Source of the DNA: Sphaerisporangium viridialbum | GTDB taxonomy: Bacteria; Actinomycetota; Actinomycetes; Streptosporangiales; Streptosporangiaceae | NCBI RefSeq assembly: GCF_049674955.1 | Contig: NZ_CP187232.1 | Location: 7,750,001-7,814,000 of the forward strand | Length of the DNA: 64,000 nt | Direction of reading: 5' to 3' | In this document: one piece after another, positions 32,525-41,184 of the stretch | Numbering within the stretch: position 1 is the stretch's first letter | Layout of the letters: each line of letters starts with the position of its first letter | Program-made: the position numbers and the translations under genes | Notes under the pieces: generated by a model | The model's database searches: none | What the model was told of the DNA's origin: nothing | The model's input: the letters and a program-made list of their open reading frames with translations, nothing else

Positions 32525-33835
32525 TCAGCCGACGTAGGCGCTGAAGTCCTTGTCGCCGTACGGGCCGATGACGGCCAGCGTCATCGGCTGGGAGAGGATC
32601 TCCCTGGCCACGGAGTCGACCTCCTCCGGGGTGACGGCGTCGATGCGCGCCAGCACCTCGTCGACCGGCATCAGCGTGTCGTACACCAGCTCGCTCTTGC
32701 CGATGCGCGACATGCGGGAGCCGGTGTCCTCCAGGCCGAGCACGAGCCCGCCGCGCATCTGGCCCTTGCCGCGCCCGATCTCTTCCTCGGTGATGCTCTC
32801 CGCGACGACCCGGCTGATCTCCTCGCGGCAGATCTTCAGCACCTCGTCGACCTTGGCGGGAAGGCACCCCACGTAGATCCCGAACTGGCCGGTGTCCGCG
32901 TACTGCGCCGTGAAGCTGTACGCGGAGTAGGCCAGGCCGCGCTTCTCGCGGATCTCCTGGAAGAGCCGGGACGACATGCCCCCGCCCAGGGCGGCGTTGA
33001 GCACGCCCAGGGTGAAGCGCCGGTCGTCCGTACGCGAGAACGCGGTGGTGCCGAGGACGAGATTGGCCTGCTCGGTCGGCCGGTCGACCACGCGCACGCC
33101 GGAGCGCGGCGAGGCGCCCTCGCCGGACAGGCGCGGCGGGACGGGGGCGGCCGAACCGCCGAGCGCGCCCGCGCGCTGGTAGGCCGAGGCCACCAGTTCG
33201 ACGACCCGCTCGTGGGTGACGTTGCCGCACACCGAGACCACGGTGTGCGGGGGCCGGTAGTAGCTCTTGTAGTACTCGGCGATGCGCTCGCGCGACAGCT
33301 CGTTGATCGACTCGACCGACCCGAGGATGGGCCGCCCGATGGGAGTGTCGCCGTACAGCTCCGCGGAGAACTGCTCGTGCACGACGTCCGACGGGTCGTC
33401 GTCGTGCATGGCGATCTCCTCCAGGATCACGCCGCGCTCGGACTCGACGTCCTCGGCGGTGATCAGGGAGGAGGTCACGACGTCGGCCAGCACGTCGATG
33501 GCCAGCGGCAGGTCCTCGTCGAGCACCCGCGCGTAGTAGCAGGTGTACTCCTTGGCGGTGAACGCGTTGATCTCGCCGCCGATGCCCTCGATCGCCGCGG
33601 AGATCTCCAGGGCGTCGCGGGTGGGAGTGCCCTTGAACAGCAGGTGCTCAAGGAAGTGGGTGGCCCCCGTGTGCTCGGAGGCCTCGTCACGTGATCCGAT
33701 GCCGACCCACATGCCGACCGCGACGGAACGCACGGTCGGCATGGTCTCGGTCACCACCCGGAGACCACCGGGAAGGACGGTGCGCTGCACTACCCCGGCA
33801 CCGTCCCTGCCGGGGTGCAGAGTGGTGGTCGTCAC
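32525..33835 (-). CDS. M16-family zinc peptidase (processing-peptidase-like)
   Basis: 436-residue insulinase/pitrilysin-family protease. The inverted zinc motif HFLEHLLF is near residue 60, with the downstream Glu in DVESERGVILEEIAMHDDDP. The second half-domain has GGGMSSRLFQEIREKRGLAYS. It is conserved beside pnp in actinobacteria and its ATG overlaps the pnp stop (ATGA), so it is coupled to PNPase synthesis. Substrate unknown. Confidence 0.93.
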   Translation of the reverse strand: MTTTTLHPGRDGAGVVQRTVLPGGLRVVTETMPTVRSVAVGMWVGIGSRDEASEHTGATHFLEHLLFKGTPTRDALEISAAIEGIGGEINAFTAKEYTCYYARVLDEDLPLAIDVLADVVTSSLITAEDVESERGVILEEIAMHDDDPSDVVHEQFSAELYGDTPIGRPILGSVESINELSRERIAEYYKSYYRPPHTVVSVCGNVTHERVVELVASAYQRAGALGGSAAPVPPRLSGEGASPRSGVRVVDRPTEQANLVLGTTAFSRTDDRRFTLGVLNAALGGGMSSRLFQEIREKRGLAYSAYSFTAQYADTGQFGIYVGCLPAKVDEVLKICREEISRVVAESITEEEIGRGKGQMRGGLVLGLEDTGSRMSRIGKSELVYDTLMPVDEVLARIDAVTPEEVDSVAREILSQPMTLAVIGPYGDKDFSAYVG

Positions 33836-36156
33836 GAGTTGCGGTCGTCCCGTCCACCGCGGGTGCGCGACCGGCGCGGCCGCTCGCCGCCGCGGTCGCT
33901 CCGCTCGCCGCGGTCGTCGCGCGGCTCGGAGTCGGCCTGGCTCGCGCCCTCGGCTTCGGAACCGCCCTCGGCCTTGGCCGCGGCCTCCTTCTCGATGACC
34001 TCGACGGGGACCAGGGAGAGCTTGCCGCGCGAGTCGATCTCGGCGATCTCCACCTGGATCTTGTCGCCGACGTTCATGACGTCCTCGACGTTCTCGATGC
34101 GCTTGCCGCCGTGCAGCTTGCGGATCTGGGAGACGTGCAGCAGGCCGTCCTTGCCGGGGAGCAGGCTGACGAACGCGCCGAAGGCCGCGATCTTGACGAC
34201 CGTGCCCAGGTAGCGCTCGCCGATCTCCGGCATGTGCGGGTTCGCGATCGAGTTGATCGTCGTGCGCGCGGCCTCGGCCGACGGGCCGTCGGTCGCGCCG
34301 ATGTAGATCGTGCCGTCGTCCTCGATCGTGATCTCGGCGCCGGTGTCGTCCTGGATCTGGTTGATCATCTTGCCCTTCGGGCCGATGACCTCGCCGATCT
34401 TGTCGACCGGGACCTTGATCGTGATGATGCGCGGCGCGGTCGGGTTCATCTCCGCCGGGGAGTCGATCGCCTCCTGCATCACGTCGAGGATCGCGAGCCG
34501 GGCGGCCTTGGCCTGCTTGAGCGCGCCCGCCAGGACCGACGCCGGGATGCCGTCGAGCTTGGTGTCGAGCTGCAGCGCCGTGATGACGTCACGCGTGCCG
34601 GCGACCTTGAAGTCCATGTCGCCCATGGCGTCCTCGGCACCGAGGATGTCGGTCAGCGTGACGAACTGGCCGCCCTCGCCGATGAGGCCCATCGCGATGC
34701 CCGCGACCATCTCCTTGAGCGGGACACCCGCGTCCAGGAGCGCCATGGTCGAGGCGCAGACCGAGCCCATGCTGGTCGAGCCGTTGGAGCCGAGCGCCTC
34801 CGACACCTGGCGGATGGCGTACGGGAACTCCTCGCGGCTCGGGAGCACCGGCACGAGCGCCCGCTCGGCGAGCGCGCCGTGGCCGATCTCGCGGCGCTTG
34901 GGCGAGCCCACGCGGCCGGTCTCACCGGTGGAGTAGGGCGGGAAGTTGTAGTTGTGCATGTAGCGCTTGGTGCGCTCGGGGTTCAGCGTGTCGATCATCT
35001 GCTCCATGCGGAGCATGTTCAGCGTGGTGATGCCCAGGATCTGGGTCTCGCCGCGCTCGAACAGGGCCGACCCGTGGACCCTCGGGACCACCTGGACCTC
35101 GGCGCTGAGCTGGCGGATGTCCTTGGTGCCCCGGCCGTCGATGCGGACGCCCTCGCTGATCACGCGCTCGCGCATGAGCTTCTTGGTGAGCGAGCGGAAG
35201 GCCGCGGAGATCTCCTTCTCGCGCCCCTCGAAGTCGGGGCCGAGCTTCTCCAGCGCGAGGGCCTTGACCCGGTCGAGCTCGGTCTCGCGCTCCTTCTTGC
35301 CGGCGATCGTCAGCGCGGACGCCAGCTCGCTGCGCACCGCGCCCGCGACGGCCTCGTACACATCCTCCTGGTAGTCGAGGAAGATGGGGAACTGCGCGGT
35401 CTCCTTGGCGGCGACCTGGGCGATCTTGTTCTGCGCCTCGACGAGCACCTTGATGAACGGCTTCGCCGCCTCCAGGCCCTCGGCCACGGTCTCCTCGGTG
35501 GGGGCGACCGCGCCCTCGCCGACGAGCTTGAGCGTGTCGCGGGTGGACTCGGCCTCGACCATCATGATCGCGACGTCGCCGTCCTCGAGCACCCGCCCGG
35601 CGACGACCATGTCGAAGGTCGCGCCCTCCAGCTCGGAGTGGGTCGGGAACGCCACCCACTGGCCGCTGATCAGCGCGACGCGGACGCCGCCGATCGGGCC
35701 GGAGAAGGGCAGACCGGCCAGCTGCGTGGACAGGCTCGCGGCGTTGATCGCCACGACGTCGTACAGGTGGTCGGGGTTGAGCGCCATGATCGTCGCGACG
35801 ACCTGGACCTCGTTGCGCAGGCCCTTGACGAAGGACGGGCGCAGCGGGCGGTCGATCAGGCGGCAGGTGAGGATGGCGTCCTCGGACGGCCGGCCCTCAC
35901 GGCGGAAGAACGAGCCGGGGATCCGGCCCGCGGCGTACATCCGCTCCTCGACGTCCACGGTGAGCGGGAAGAAGTCCAGGCTCTCCTTGGGATGCTTGGA
36001 TGCGGTGGTGGCGGACAGGACCATCGTGTCGTCGTCCAGGTAGACGACGGAGCTTCCCGCCGCCTGGCGCGCGAGCCGCCCGGTCTCGAACCGGATGGTA
36101 CGCGTACCGAATGAGCCGTTGTCGATCACGGCTTCCGTGCTGTGGACACCCTCCAC
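33832..36156 (-). CDS. pnp: Polyribonucleotide nucleotidyltransferase (PNPase, guanosine pentaphosphate synthetase)
   Basis: 774-residue phosphorolytic 3'-5' exoribonuclease and RNA-tailing enzyme; the actinomycete enzyme is also reported as pppGpp synthetase. Two RNase PH domains (FFRREGRPSEDAIL in the first, GSNGSTSMGSVCASTMALLDAGVP in the second) flank an alpha-helical domain; then KH (VIGPKGKMINQIQ) and S1 (GTVVKIAAFGAFVSLLPGKDGLLHVS) domains. The C-terminal tail is Arg/Asp/Glu-rich. The leader holds a hairpin at 36209-36257. Confidence 0.97.
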   Translation of the reverse strand: MEGVHSTEAVIDNGSFGTRTIRFETGRLARQAAGSSVVYLDDDTMVLSATTASKHPKESLDFFPLTVDVEERMYAAGRIPGSFFRREGRPSEDAILTCRLIDRPLRPSFVKGLRNEVQVVATIMALNPDHLYDVVAINAASLSTQLAGLPFSGPIGGVRVALISGQWVAFPTHSELEGATFDMVVAGRVLEDGDVAIMMVEAESTRDTLKLVGEGAVAPTEETVAEGLEAAKPFIKVLVEAQNKIAQVAAKETAQFPIFLDYQEDVYEAVAGAVRSELASALTIAGKKERETELDRVKALALEKLGPDFEGREKEISAAFRSLTKKLMRERVISEGVRIDGRGTKDIRQLSAEVQVVPRVHGSALFERGETQILGITTLNMLRMEQMIDTLNPERTKRYMHNYNFPPYSTGETGRVGSPKRREIGHGALAERALVPVLPSREEFPYAIRQVSEALGSNGSTSMGSVCASTMALLDAGVPLKEMVAGIAMGLIGEGGQFVTLTDILGAEDAMGDMDFKVAGTRDVITALQLDTKLDGIPASVLAGALKQAKAARLAILDVMQEAIDSPAEMNPTAPRIITIKVPVDKIGEVIGPKGKMINQIQDDTGAEITIEDDGTIYIGATDGPSAEAARTTINSIANPHMPEIGERYLGTVVKIAAFGAFVSLLPGKDGLLHVSQIRKLHGGKRIENVEDVMNVGDKIQVEIAEIDSRGKLSLVPVEVIEKEAAAKAEGGSEAEGASQADSEPRDDRGERSDRGGERPRRSRTRGGRDDRNS

Positions 36157-36540
36157 GGGGGACCTCCTTGGGTCGTCGCCCGCGTCCGTGCTGTGGTCGC
36201 ACTCGCTCAGGCACTCGCCGGCCGACCGGTATCGTCGCGGTCGGCTCGCTCGTGCCTGGCTCCGTTATGCCGGCTCCCCGTCATGTGCAGCGCCGGTCTT
36301 CGATCGAAGCACCCGGGCTGTACGGCGCGTCCGCGCCGTCGACATCCGGAAGCCACTACCGAGGACCGGCCCGCAGGCGTCACGGGAACGCGCGTTGTGC
36401 TGTGCGGGACGCGGGGCACTTTCTCGGCTCTTCAGTTGTCTTGCCAGAGGCCAGTTTGCTCAGAAGCGGCCTCGCGCCGCGTCGCGACGCGCCGACCGGA
36501 TTTCTCCCTACCAGGGAGGCCTTTGCCCTGATATGAGAGA
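36157..36540. other. pnp leader region between rpsO and pnp
   Basis: About 400 bases with no gene. A nested hairpin lies at 36209-36257: outer AGGCAC/GTGCCT and inner GCCGACC/GGTCGGC. PNPase messages are commonly controlled through a leader stem cut by RNase III, so this is a candidate target. A separate pnp promoter probably lies between it and the rpsO terminator. Confidence 0.45.
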
Positions 36541-36563
36541 GGGAGCGGCACGATGCCGCTCCC
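36541..36563 (-). terminator. rpsO terminator
   Basis: GGGAGCGGCA, loop CGA, TGCCGCTCCC: perfect 10-bp stem 8 bases after the rpsO stop, with pairing that extends into AGAG/CTCT on both sides; a TCTCT tract follows on the minus strand. It partly insulates rpsO from pnp. Confidence 0.8.
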
Positions 36564-36570
36564 CTCTACA

Positions 36571-36840
36571 CTATCGGCGCAGACCGAGCCGCTCGATCAG
36601 GGTGCGGTAGCGCGCGATGTCCTTGCTCGCGAGGTACTTCAGCAGGCGGCGGCGACGGCCGACCAGCAGCAGCAGCCCACGGCGGCTGTGGTGGTCGTGC
36701 TTGTGGGTCTTGAGGTGCTCGGTGAGCTCGCTGATGCGCTTGCTCAGCAGCGCGATCTGCACCTCGGGGGACCCGGTGTCACCGTCTCCGGTCCCGTACT
36801 CGCTGATGATCGTCTTCTTGGCGGCGGTGTCGAGCGACAC
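36571..36840 (-). CDS. rpsO: 30S ribosomal protein S15
   Basis: 89-residue S15 that binds 16S rRNA early in 30S assembly. Clear family sequence: TGSPEVQIALLSKRISELTEH, LKTHKHDHHSRRGLL and KYLASKDIARYRTLIERLGLRR. The start is GTG 36840, preceded by GAAGGAGAGCC. The usual order ribF-rpsO-pnp is kept. Confidence 0.97.
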   Translation of the reverse strand: MSLDTAAKKTIISEYGTGDGDTGSPEVQIALLSKRISELTEHLKTHKHDHHSRRGLLLLVGRRRRLLKYLASKDIARYRTLIERLGLRR

Positions 36841-36860
36841 GGCTCTCCTTCAACTGTCTA

Positions 36861-36905
36861 CGGGCACACGTCAGATGAATTGTTTACGAACGACCGTGTG
36901 TGCCT
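36861..36905 (-). promoter_or_regulatory. Candidate rpsO leader hairpin
   Basis: GGCACAC (36863-36869) pairs with GTGTGCC (36898-36904) around a 28-base loop, ending 21 bases before the rpsO start. S15 represses its own mRNA through structured leaders in several bacterial groups, so autoregulation is plausible but unproven here. Confidence 0.35.
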
Positions 36906-37048
36906 ACAGTCGCCGTAACCGGTCGACGGGCAGCGCGCAGCGCGCCGAAACCGAGCCGACACGTCAGGCTACCATCGCCCTGCCATCACCGTGGACGGCT
37001 CCGTGCTCCTCGCGAAGGGCCGCCAGTCGTGCGGACCGCTCCGGTAGG

Positions 37049-38035
37049 TCAGCCGCCGATCAGGCGGCGGGCCTCGTCGACGTCGCGGCGCATCTGCTCG
37101 ATCAGCGCGTCGACGGAGTCGAACTTCAGCGTGTCGCGGAGCCGCACCGCGAAGTCGACGACGACGTGGGCCCCGTAGAGGTCGAGATCATCGTGGTCGA
37201 GGGCGTAGGCCTCGACCGTGCGCTCGACCCCCTCGAAGGTCGGGTTGGTGCCGATGGAGATCGCCGCCGGCCACCGCTCACCCTGGTACGGCGAGGGGGA
37301 CTGCGTGCACTCGAGCCAGCCCGCGTAGACGCCGTCGGCCGGGATGGCGGTGAACGGGGGGGACTCGACGTTGGCCGTGGGGAAGCCCAGCAGCGCCCTG
37401 CCCCGCTGGTGGCCGCGGACGACCACGCCCTCGACCCGGTGCGGACGGCCGAGCGCGTCGGCCGCCGCCGCGACGTCGCCCGCCGCCAGCCTCTCTCTGA
37501 CCAGGCTGGAGGAGATCGCCTCGCCGTTGCTGACCAGCGGGACCGCCTCGGCCACGAAGTCGTACTTCTCGCCGAGCTCGCGGAGCGTCTCGACGTCGCC
37601 CGCCGCCTTGTGGCCGAACCGGAAGTTCTCCCCGACCACCACCCCCGCGGCGTGCAGCCGGTCGACGAGGACCGCCTGGACGAACTCGTCGGGGGTCATG
37701 CGGGAGAACTCCAGCGTGAACGGCAGGACGCACACCGCGTCGACGCCGAGCCTGCCCAGCAGCTCGGTGCGGTGGCGCGCCGTGGTGAGCCGGGGCGGAT
37801 GGGTGCCGGGCCGCACCACCTCGTCGGGGTGGGGGTCGAAGGTGATCACCACGGAGGGAAGGCCGAGGCCGGCCGCCATGGCGACGGCACGTTCGACCAT
37901 GCGCTGGTGACCTTGGTGCACACCGTCGAACACCCCGATCGTGATGACAGACCTGCCCCAGTCTCCGGGCACGTCGTCGAGTCCGTGCCAGCCCTGCACC
38001 TCGACCTCGTTCCTTTTGCTGATGGTCGCGCTCAC
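37049..38035 (-). CDS. ribF: Bifunctional riboflavin kinase/FMN adenylyltransferase
   Basis: 328-residue enzyme making FMN and FAD. The N-terminal adenylyltransferase has IGVFDGVHQGHQRMVE (HxGH type) and SSSLVRERLAAGDVAAAA. The C-terminal flavokinase has GRALLGFPTANV, DGVYAGW, IGTNPTF and FAVRLRDTLKFDSVDALIEQM. The start is GTG 38035; there is no strong ribosome binding site. In related genomes it follows truB; here truB is 12.7 kb away because of the inserted catabolic train. Confidence 0.95.
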   Translation of the reverse strand: MSATISKRNEVEVQGWHGLDDVPGDWGRSVITIGVFDGVHQGHQRMVERAVAMAAGLGLPSVVITFDPHPDEVVRPGTHPPRLTTARHRTELLGRLGVDAVCVLPFTLEFSRMTPDEFVQAVLVDRLHAAGVVVGENFRFGHKAAGDVETLRELGEKYDFVAEAVPLVSNGEAISSSLVRERLAAGDVAAAADALGRPHRVEGVVVRGHQRGRALLGFPTANVESPPFTAIPADGVYAGWLECTQSPSPYQGERWPAAISIGTNPTFEGVERTVEAYALDHDDLDLYGAHVVVDFAVRLRDTLKFDSVDALIEQMRRDVDEARRLIGG

Positions 38036-38118
38036 CCAAGCCTGCCATGCGGATCGGATTTGACCGCACGGGGACGAGGGTAGCCCAGCGGGACCGGACG
38101 GCGGGCGACGCCCCCGCC

Positions 38119-38733
38119 TCACTCCCCCGCCCGGCCGGTGCCGCCCGTGCGCTCGTAGACGTCCTGCTCGAAGTCTTCCAGGAGGCTCTCGCAGGTGGCC
38201 AGCCACCGCTCGCACTCCTGGCGGCCTGGGCCGCCGAACCAGTCTCTGGTCACGACCTTCTCGAACCATCGCCTGATCTTGTCGAGATCCTGCCGGATCT
38301 CCTCGGACTCCTCGAAGGTGTAGTTCTCGCGGAACCGCTCGAACTCGATCTCCTTGACGAACTTGGTCTGGCACTCCTCGATGATCTCGGCGTACTCCTT
38401 GGCCGCCATGTCACGGAAGCTCTGGACCAACGTGATGTCCTGCTCGCGGTCACCCGTCTTGATCGGGAAATAGTACGAAATGCCGCCCAGCGACTCGATC
38501 CGTTGCCTGATCTGCAGCAGGTCGTCCTCGATCGCGCCCAGCTGCGGGAAGACGCAGACCGCCTGCTGCAGGTAGAGACCCCCCAGCCGCTTCAGCTCGC
38601 GCCAGACGGCCACGCGGACCCGCGAGGGCTCGGAGGGCACCTTGTAGATCAGCAGGAGCCACGCGCCGGGCACCATCGCCTGCGGGTCGTCGGCCTCGGC
38701 CCTCTCGGGCGTGCGGCGGACCGGTGGACTCAT
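38119..38733 (-). CDS. ChrB N-terminal-domain protein
   Basis: 204-residue soluble protein matching the N-terminal ChrB domain: WLLLIYKVPSEPSRVRVAVWRELKRL, GLYLQQAVCVFP, then a long charged helical region (MAAKEYAEIIEECQTKFVKEIEFERFRENYTFEE). In chromate operons ChrB senses chromate, but stand-alone copies like this are common and no ChrA transporter is here. It closes the catabolic gene train, 122 bases after the PLP-enzyme gene; whether it belongs to it is uncertain. Confidence 0.8.
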   Translation of the reverse strand: MSPPVRRTPERAEADDPQAMVPGAWLLLIYKVPSEPSRVRVAVWRELKRLGGLYLQQAVCVFPQLGAIEDDLLQIRQRIESLGGISYYFPIKTGDREQDITLVQSFRDMAAKEYAEIIEECQTKFVKEIEFERFRENYTFEESEEIRQDLDKIRRWFEKVVTRDWFGGPGRQECERWLATCESLLEDFEQDVYERTGGTGRAGE

Positions 38734-38855
38734 GCGAACTCCTTGTAACGGGCTCCGCCCGGCCTGCTTCGGCGCTTCCCAACCCTATCGCCCGGCCCGG
38801 CCCGCCACCGACTCCCGCGTACGGCCGCGCACGCCCAGCGGCCGTACGCGCACGG

Positions 38856-39965
38856 TCACATGGACGCCTTGAGCCCGGAGCCGCAGAGCGGGGCCACGAC
38901 GGTGCCCTCCCCGAACGGGGAGCCGCCCGCGCGCAGCCGCCGCACGGCGGCGTACGCGACCGCGCCCGTGGGCTCGGCCCACAGCCCCCGTGCGGCCAGA
39001 GCGGCGTGCGCGGCGCCGATCTCGTCCTCCGACACGGTGACGACCGCTCCGCCGGTCTCCCGGACGATCTCCAGCATGCGGGCGCCCCGCGCGGGCGCGG
39101 CGATGGCGATGCCCTCGGCCACCGTCCGCCCCGGGGTGACCGGCTCGACGTCGTCGCTCCCGGCGGCGAAGGCGGCGGCCACCGGGGAGCACCGCTCCGC
39201 CTGCACTGCCACGATGCGCGGGAGACGGTCGGTGAGCCCGGCGGCGCGGAGCCCGGCGAACCCGAGATAGGCGCCCAGCACGAGCGTGCCGTTGCCGGCG
39301 GGCAGGACCAGCGTGGCGGGAGCGGTCCCACCGAGCTGCTCGAACACCTCCAGGGCGTAGGTCTTGGTGCCCTCGTAGAAGTAGGGGTTGTAGACGTGGC
39401 TGGCGTAGAAGGCGCCGGTCGCCTCCACCCGCTCGGCCGCCGCCTCGGCCGTGTCCTCGCGCGACCCGTCGACCACCGTGACCTTCGCCCCGTGGCCTCG
39501 TATCTGCAGGAGCTTCTTCTCGCTGGTGCCGGAGGGCACGAAGATCTCGGCGGCCACGCCCGCGCGGGCCGCGTACGCGGCGACGGCCGTGCCCGCGTTG
39601 CCGCTGCTGTCGGCGACCAGCCGGGTGGCGCCGAGGACCCGGGCTAGGGCCACGAGCACGACCGCGCCCCTGTCCTTGAAGGAGCCCGTGGGAGAGGCGT
39701 ACTCCAGCTTGAGCCGCACGCCCTCCTCGCCGTCCAGGGACGCCTCGATCAGCGGTGTCATGCCCTCGCCCAGGCTGAAGCGGCGGCCGGGCACGGGGAT
39801 GGCGTCCTCGTAGCGCCACAGGGAGTGGTCGCCGCGCCGGGGGCGGAAGGTCAGCGCGGCAGGCGCGAGATCGAGCAGCCCTCCGCAGTCGCACCTCCAC
39901 CGCTCGGCCGAGGGGGCATGGGAGCGCCCGCACGAGCACACGTAGTCCGGGAGGTCAGGCGTCAT
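38856..39965 (-). CDS. Threonine-synthase-like PLP-dependent beta-family enzyme
   Basis: 369-residue fold-type II PLP enzyme. An N-terminal zinc-ribbon-like CSC...CDC pattern (residues about 10-27) precedes the catalytic domain with SPTGSFKDRGAVV (Schiff-base Lys), SSGNAGTAVAAYAARAG (phosphate loop) and VLPAGNGTLVLGAYLGF. Closest to threonine synthase, but related to cysteate synthase and diaminopropionate lyases too. It overlaps the allantoicase gene by 4 bases (ATGA), so it is coupled to ureide breakdown rather than to a threonine operon (no hom or thrB here). A role on an amino acid released or built in the pathway is inferred. Confidence 0.82.
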   Translation of the reverse strand: MTPDLPDYVCSCGRSHAPSAERWRCDCGGLLDLAPAALTFRPRRGDHSLWRYEDAIPVPGRRFSLGEGMTPLIEASLDGEEGVRLKLEYASPTGSFKDRGAVVLVALARVLGATRLVADSSGNAGTAVAAYAARAGVAAEIFVPSGTSEKKLLQIRGHGAKVTVVDGSREDTAEAAAERVEATGAFYASHVYNPYFYEGTKTYALEVFEQLGGTAPATLVLPAGNGTLVLGAYLGFAGLRAAGLTDRLPRIVAVQAERCSPVAAAFAAGSDDVEPVTPGRTVAEGIAIAAPARGARMLEIVRETGGAVVTVSEDEIGAAHAALAARGLWAEPTGAVAYAAVRRLRAGGSPFGEGTVVAPLCGSGLKASM

Positions 39966-41134
39966 CGCGAGCCTCCCGTGATCAGGGACGCGAGGACGTC
40001 CCCGGCGATCCCCCCGGGAAGGTCGGCGGAGAGCGGCCGGGCGGCCAGCACGCCCGCGACGTCCGCCGGCGGCACGCCCGCCTCCGCCAGGCAGTACGCG
40101 GCCTGGCCCTCCGGCAGCGCGTTGAACCAGCGCAGCCCGGCCCGGAGCCTGGCGGACGGCTCGACCGTGCCGACCAGCCGGACCCGCGAGATGCCCCCGT
40201 CGGGATACGCGTCGACGCGCACGGCCGTCAGCGCCTCACCCGGCTCGCGCAGGGTGAACAGGTGCCGGGTGTCGGGCCGGATCCTCGTGCGCGGCAGCAC
40301 CGGGAACCACAGCGGCGAGTCCGTCCCCGGCAGCGGCGCGCCGTCGCCGGGCGCGCAGCCGTACAACTCGACCTCGGCCGAGGCGTTGTACTTGAAGTGA
40401 GTGGTGTCGATCTCGATCTGCCGTGGCCGCCCAGTGGCGGCCAGCCTGATCACCGCGAAGTCGTGGCCGCCGTCCCTGCGGCGGCTCGTCTCCCAGCCCT
40501 CTCCCATGGTGCGGGCCCGGTCCGGGCGGTTGAGCAGCTCGGCGGAGGTGTAGAAGGCGTCACTGCTCGCCACCACCAGGCCGCCCTGGTCCTGAGACAC
40601 CAGGTCGAAGGTCAGCCCGTCCCAGTGCCTCGGATCGGGCACCACCTCGCCGTGCACCCGCAGCCGGGCCACTCCCCCGTCCGGATCGATCGACAGCCGC
40701 ACATGGGTGAACCGCCGGGGGTCGGACACGGCGAACAGGTTGTGGCCGTCCCCCTTCAGGGGACTCCTCGGCACGATCTCGGCCCATCCCGCGTCCGGGG
40801 AGGTGAGCTCGTCCACCCCGGGGTATCCCTCCATCCCGCAGGCCTCCACGCGGCAGTACGGGGGGTAGTTGCCGGTGAAGAAGCTGGTGTCCACGTCCAC
40901 ACAGGTGATCACGCCGGGCGCGCCGAGCCGGATGATCGCCCAGTCGTGGCCGGGCTCGCCGCGCCGCCGCCTGGTCTCCCAGCCGTCGACGATCTCCCCC
41001 CGGTGGTCGTAGCGGCCCGGCACGAAGTCGGCGGGCCCAGGGACCAGCAGGTTCTCCTTGAGGCCGAACGACTCGTCGCTGGCGGCGACCACGCCCCCGC
41101 CGAGCCATCGAGACGCCAGGTCGACGCCGGTCAT
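39962..41134 (-). CDS. alc: Allantoicase with C-terminal extension
   Basis: 390-residue enzyme hydrolysing allantoate to ureidoglycolate and urea. Two allantoicase repeats are plain: repeat 1 with DGWETRRRRGEPGHDWAIIR and DVDTSFFTGNYPP, repeat 2 with EGWETSRRRDGGHDFAVIR and EIDTTHFKYNASA. Normal family length ends near residue 335; here about 55 residues follow (LRWFNALPEGQAAYCLAEAG...), resembling the start of OHCU decarboxylase (UraD). Start 41134 gives MTGVDLASRWLGG. Coupled to the downstream PLP-enzyme gene. Confidence 0.93.
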   Translation of the reverse strand: MTGVDLASRWLGGGVVAASDESFGLKENLLVPGPADFVPGRYDHRGEIVDGWETRRRRGEPGHDWAIIRLGAPGVITCVDVDTSFFTGNYPPYCRVEACGMEGYPGVDELTSPDAGWAEIVPRSPLKGDGHNLFAVSDPRRFTHVRLSIDPDGGVARLRVHGEVVPDPRHWDGLTFDLVSQDQGGLVVASSDAFYTSAELLNRPDRARTMGEGWETSRRRDGGHDFAVIRLAATGRPRQIEIDTTHFKYNASAEVELYGCAPGDGAPLPGTDSPLWFPVLPRTRIRPDTRHLFTLREPGEALTAVRVDAYPDGGISRVRLVGTVEPSARLRAGLRWFNALPEGQAAYCLAEAGVPPADVAGVLAARPLSADLPGGIAGDVLASLITGGSR

Positions 41135-41184
41135 GCCCGTCGCTCCCTTCGTTTCCAGCGAGGTAGGGGCGGGATCGGTAGGGT

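Noticed and set aside
38119..38733. Chromate resistance system
   Set aside because: Only the ChrB N-terminal domain is present; no ChrA transporter or other resistance gene is nearby.
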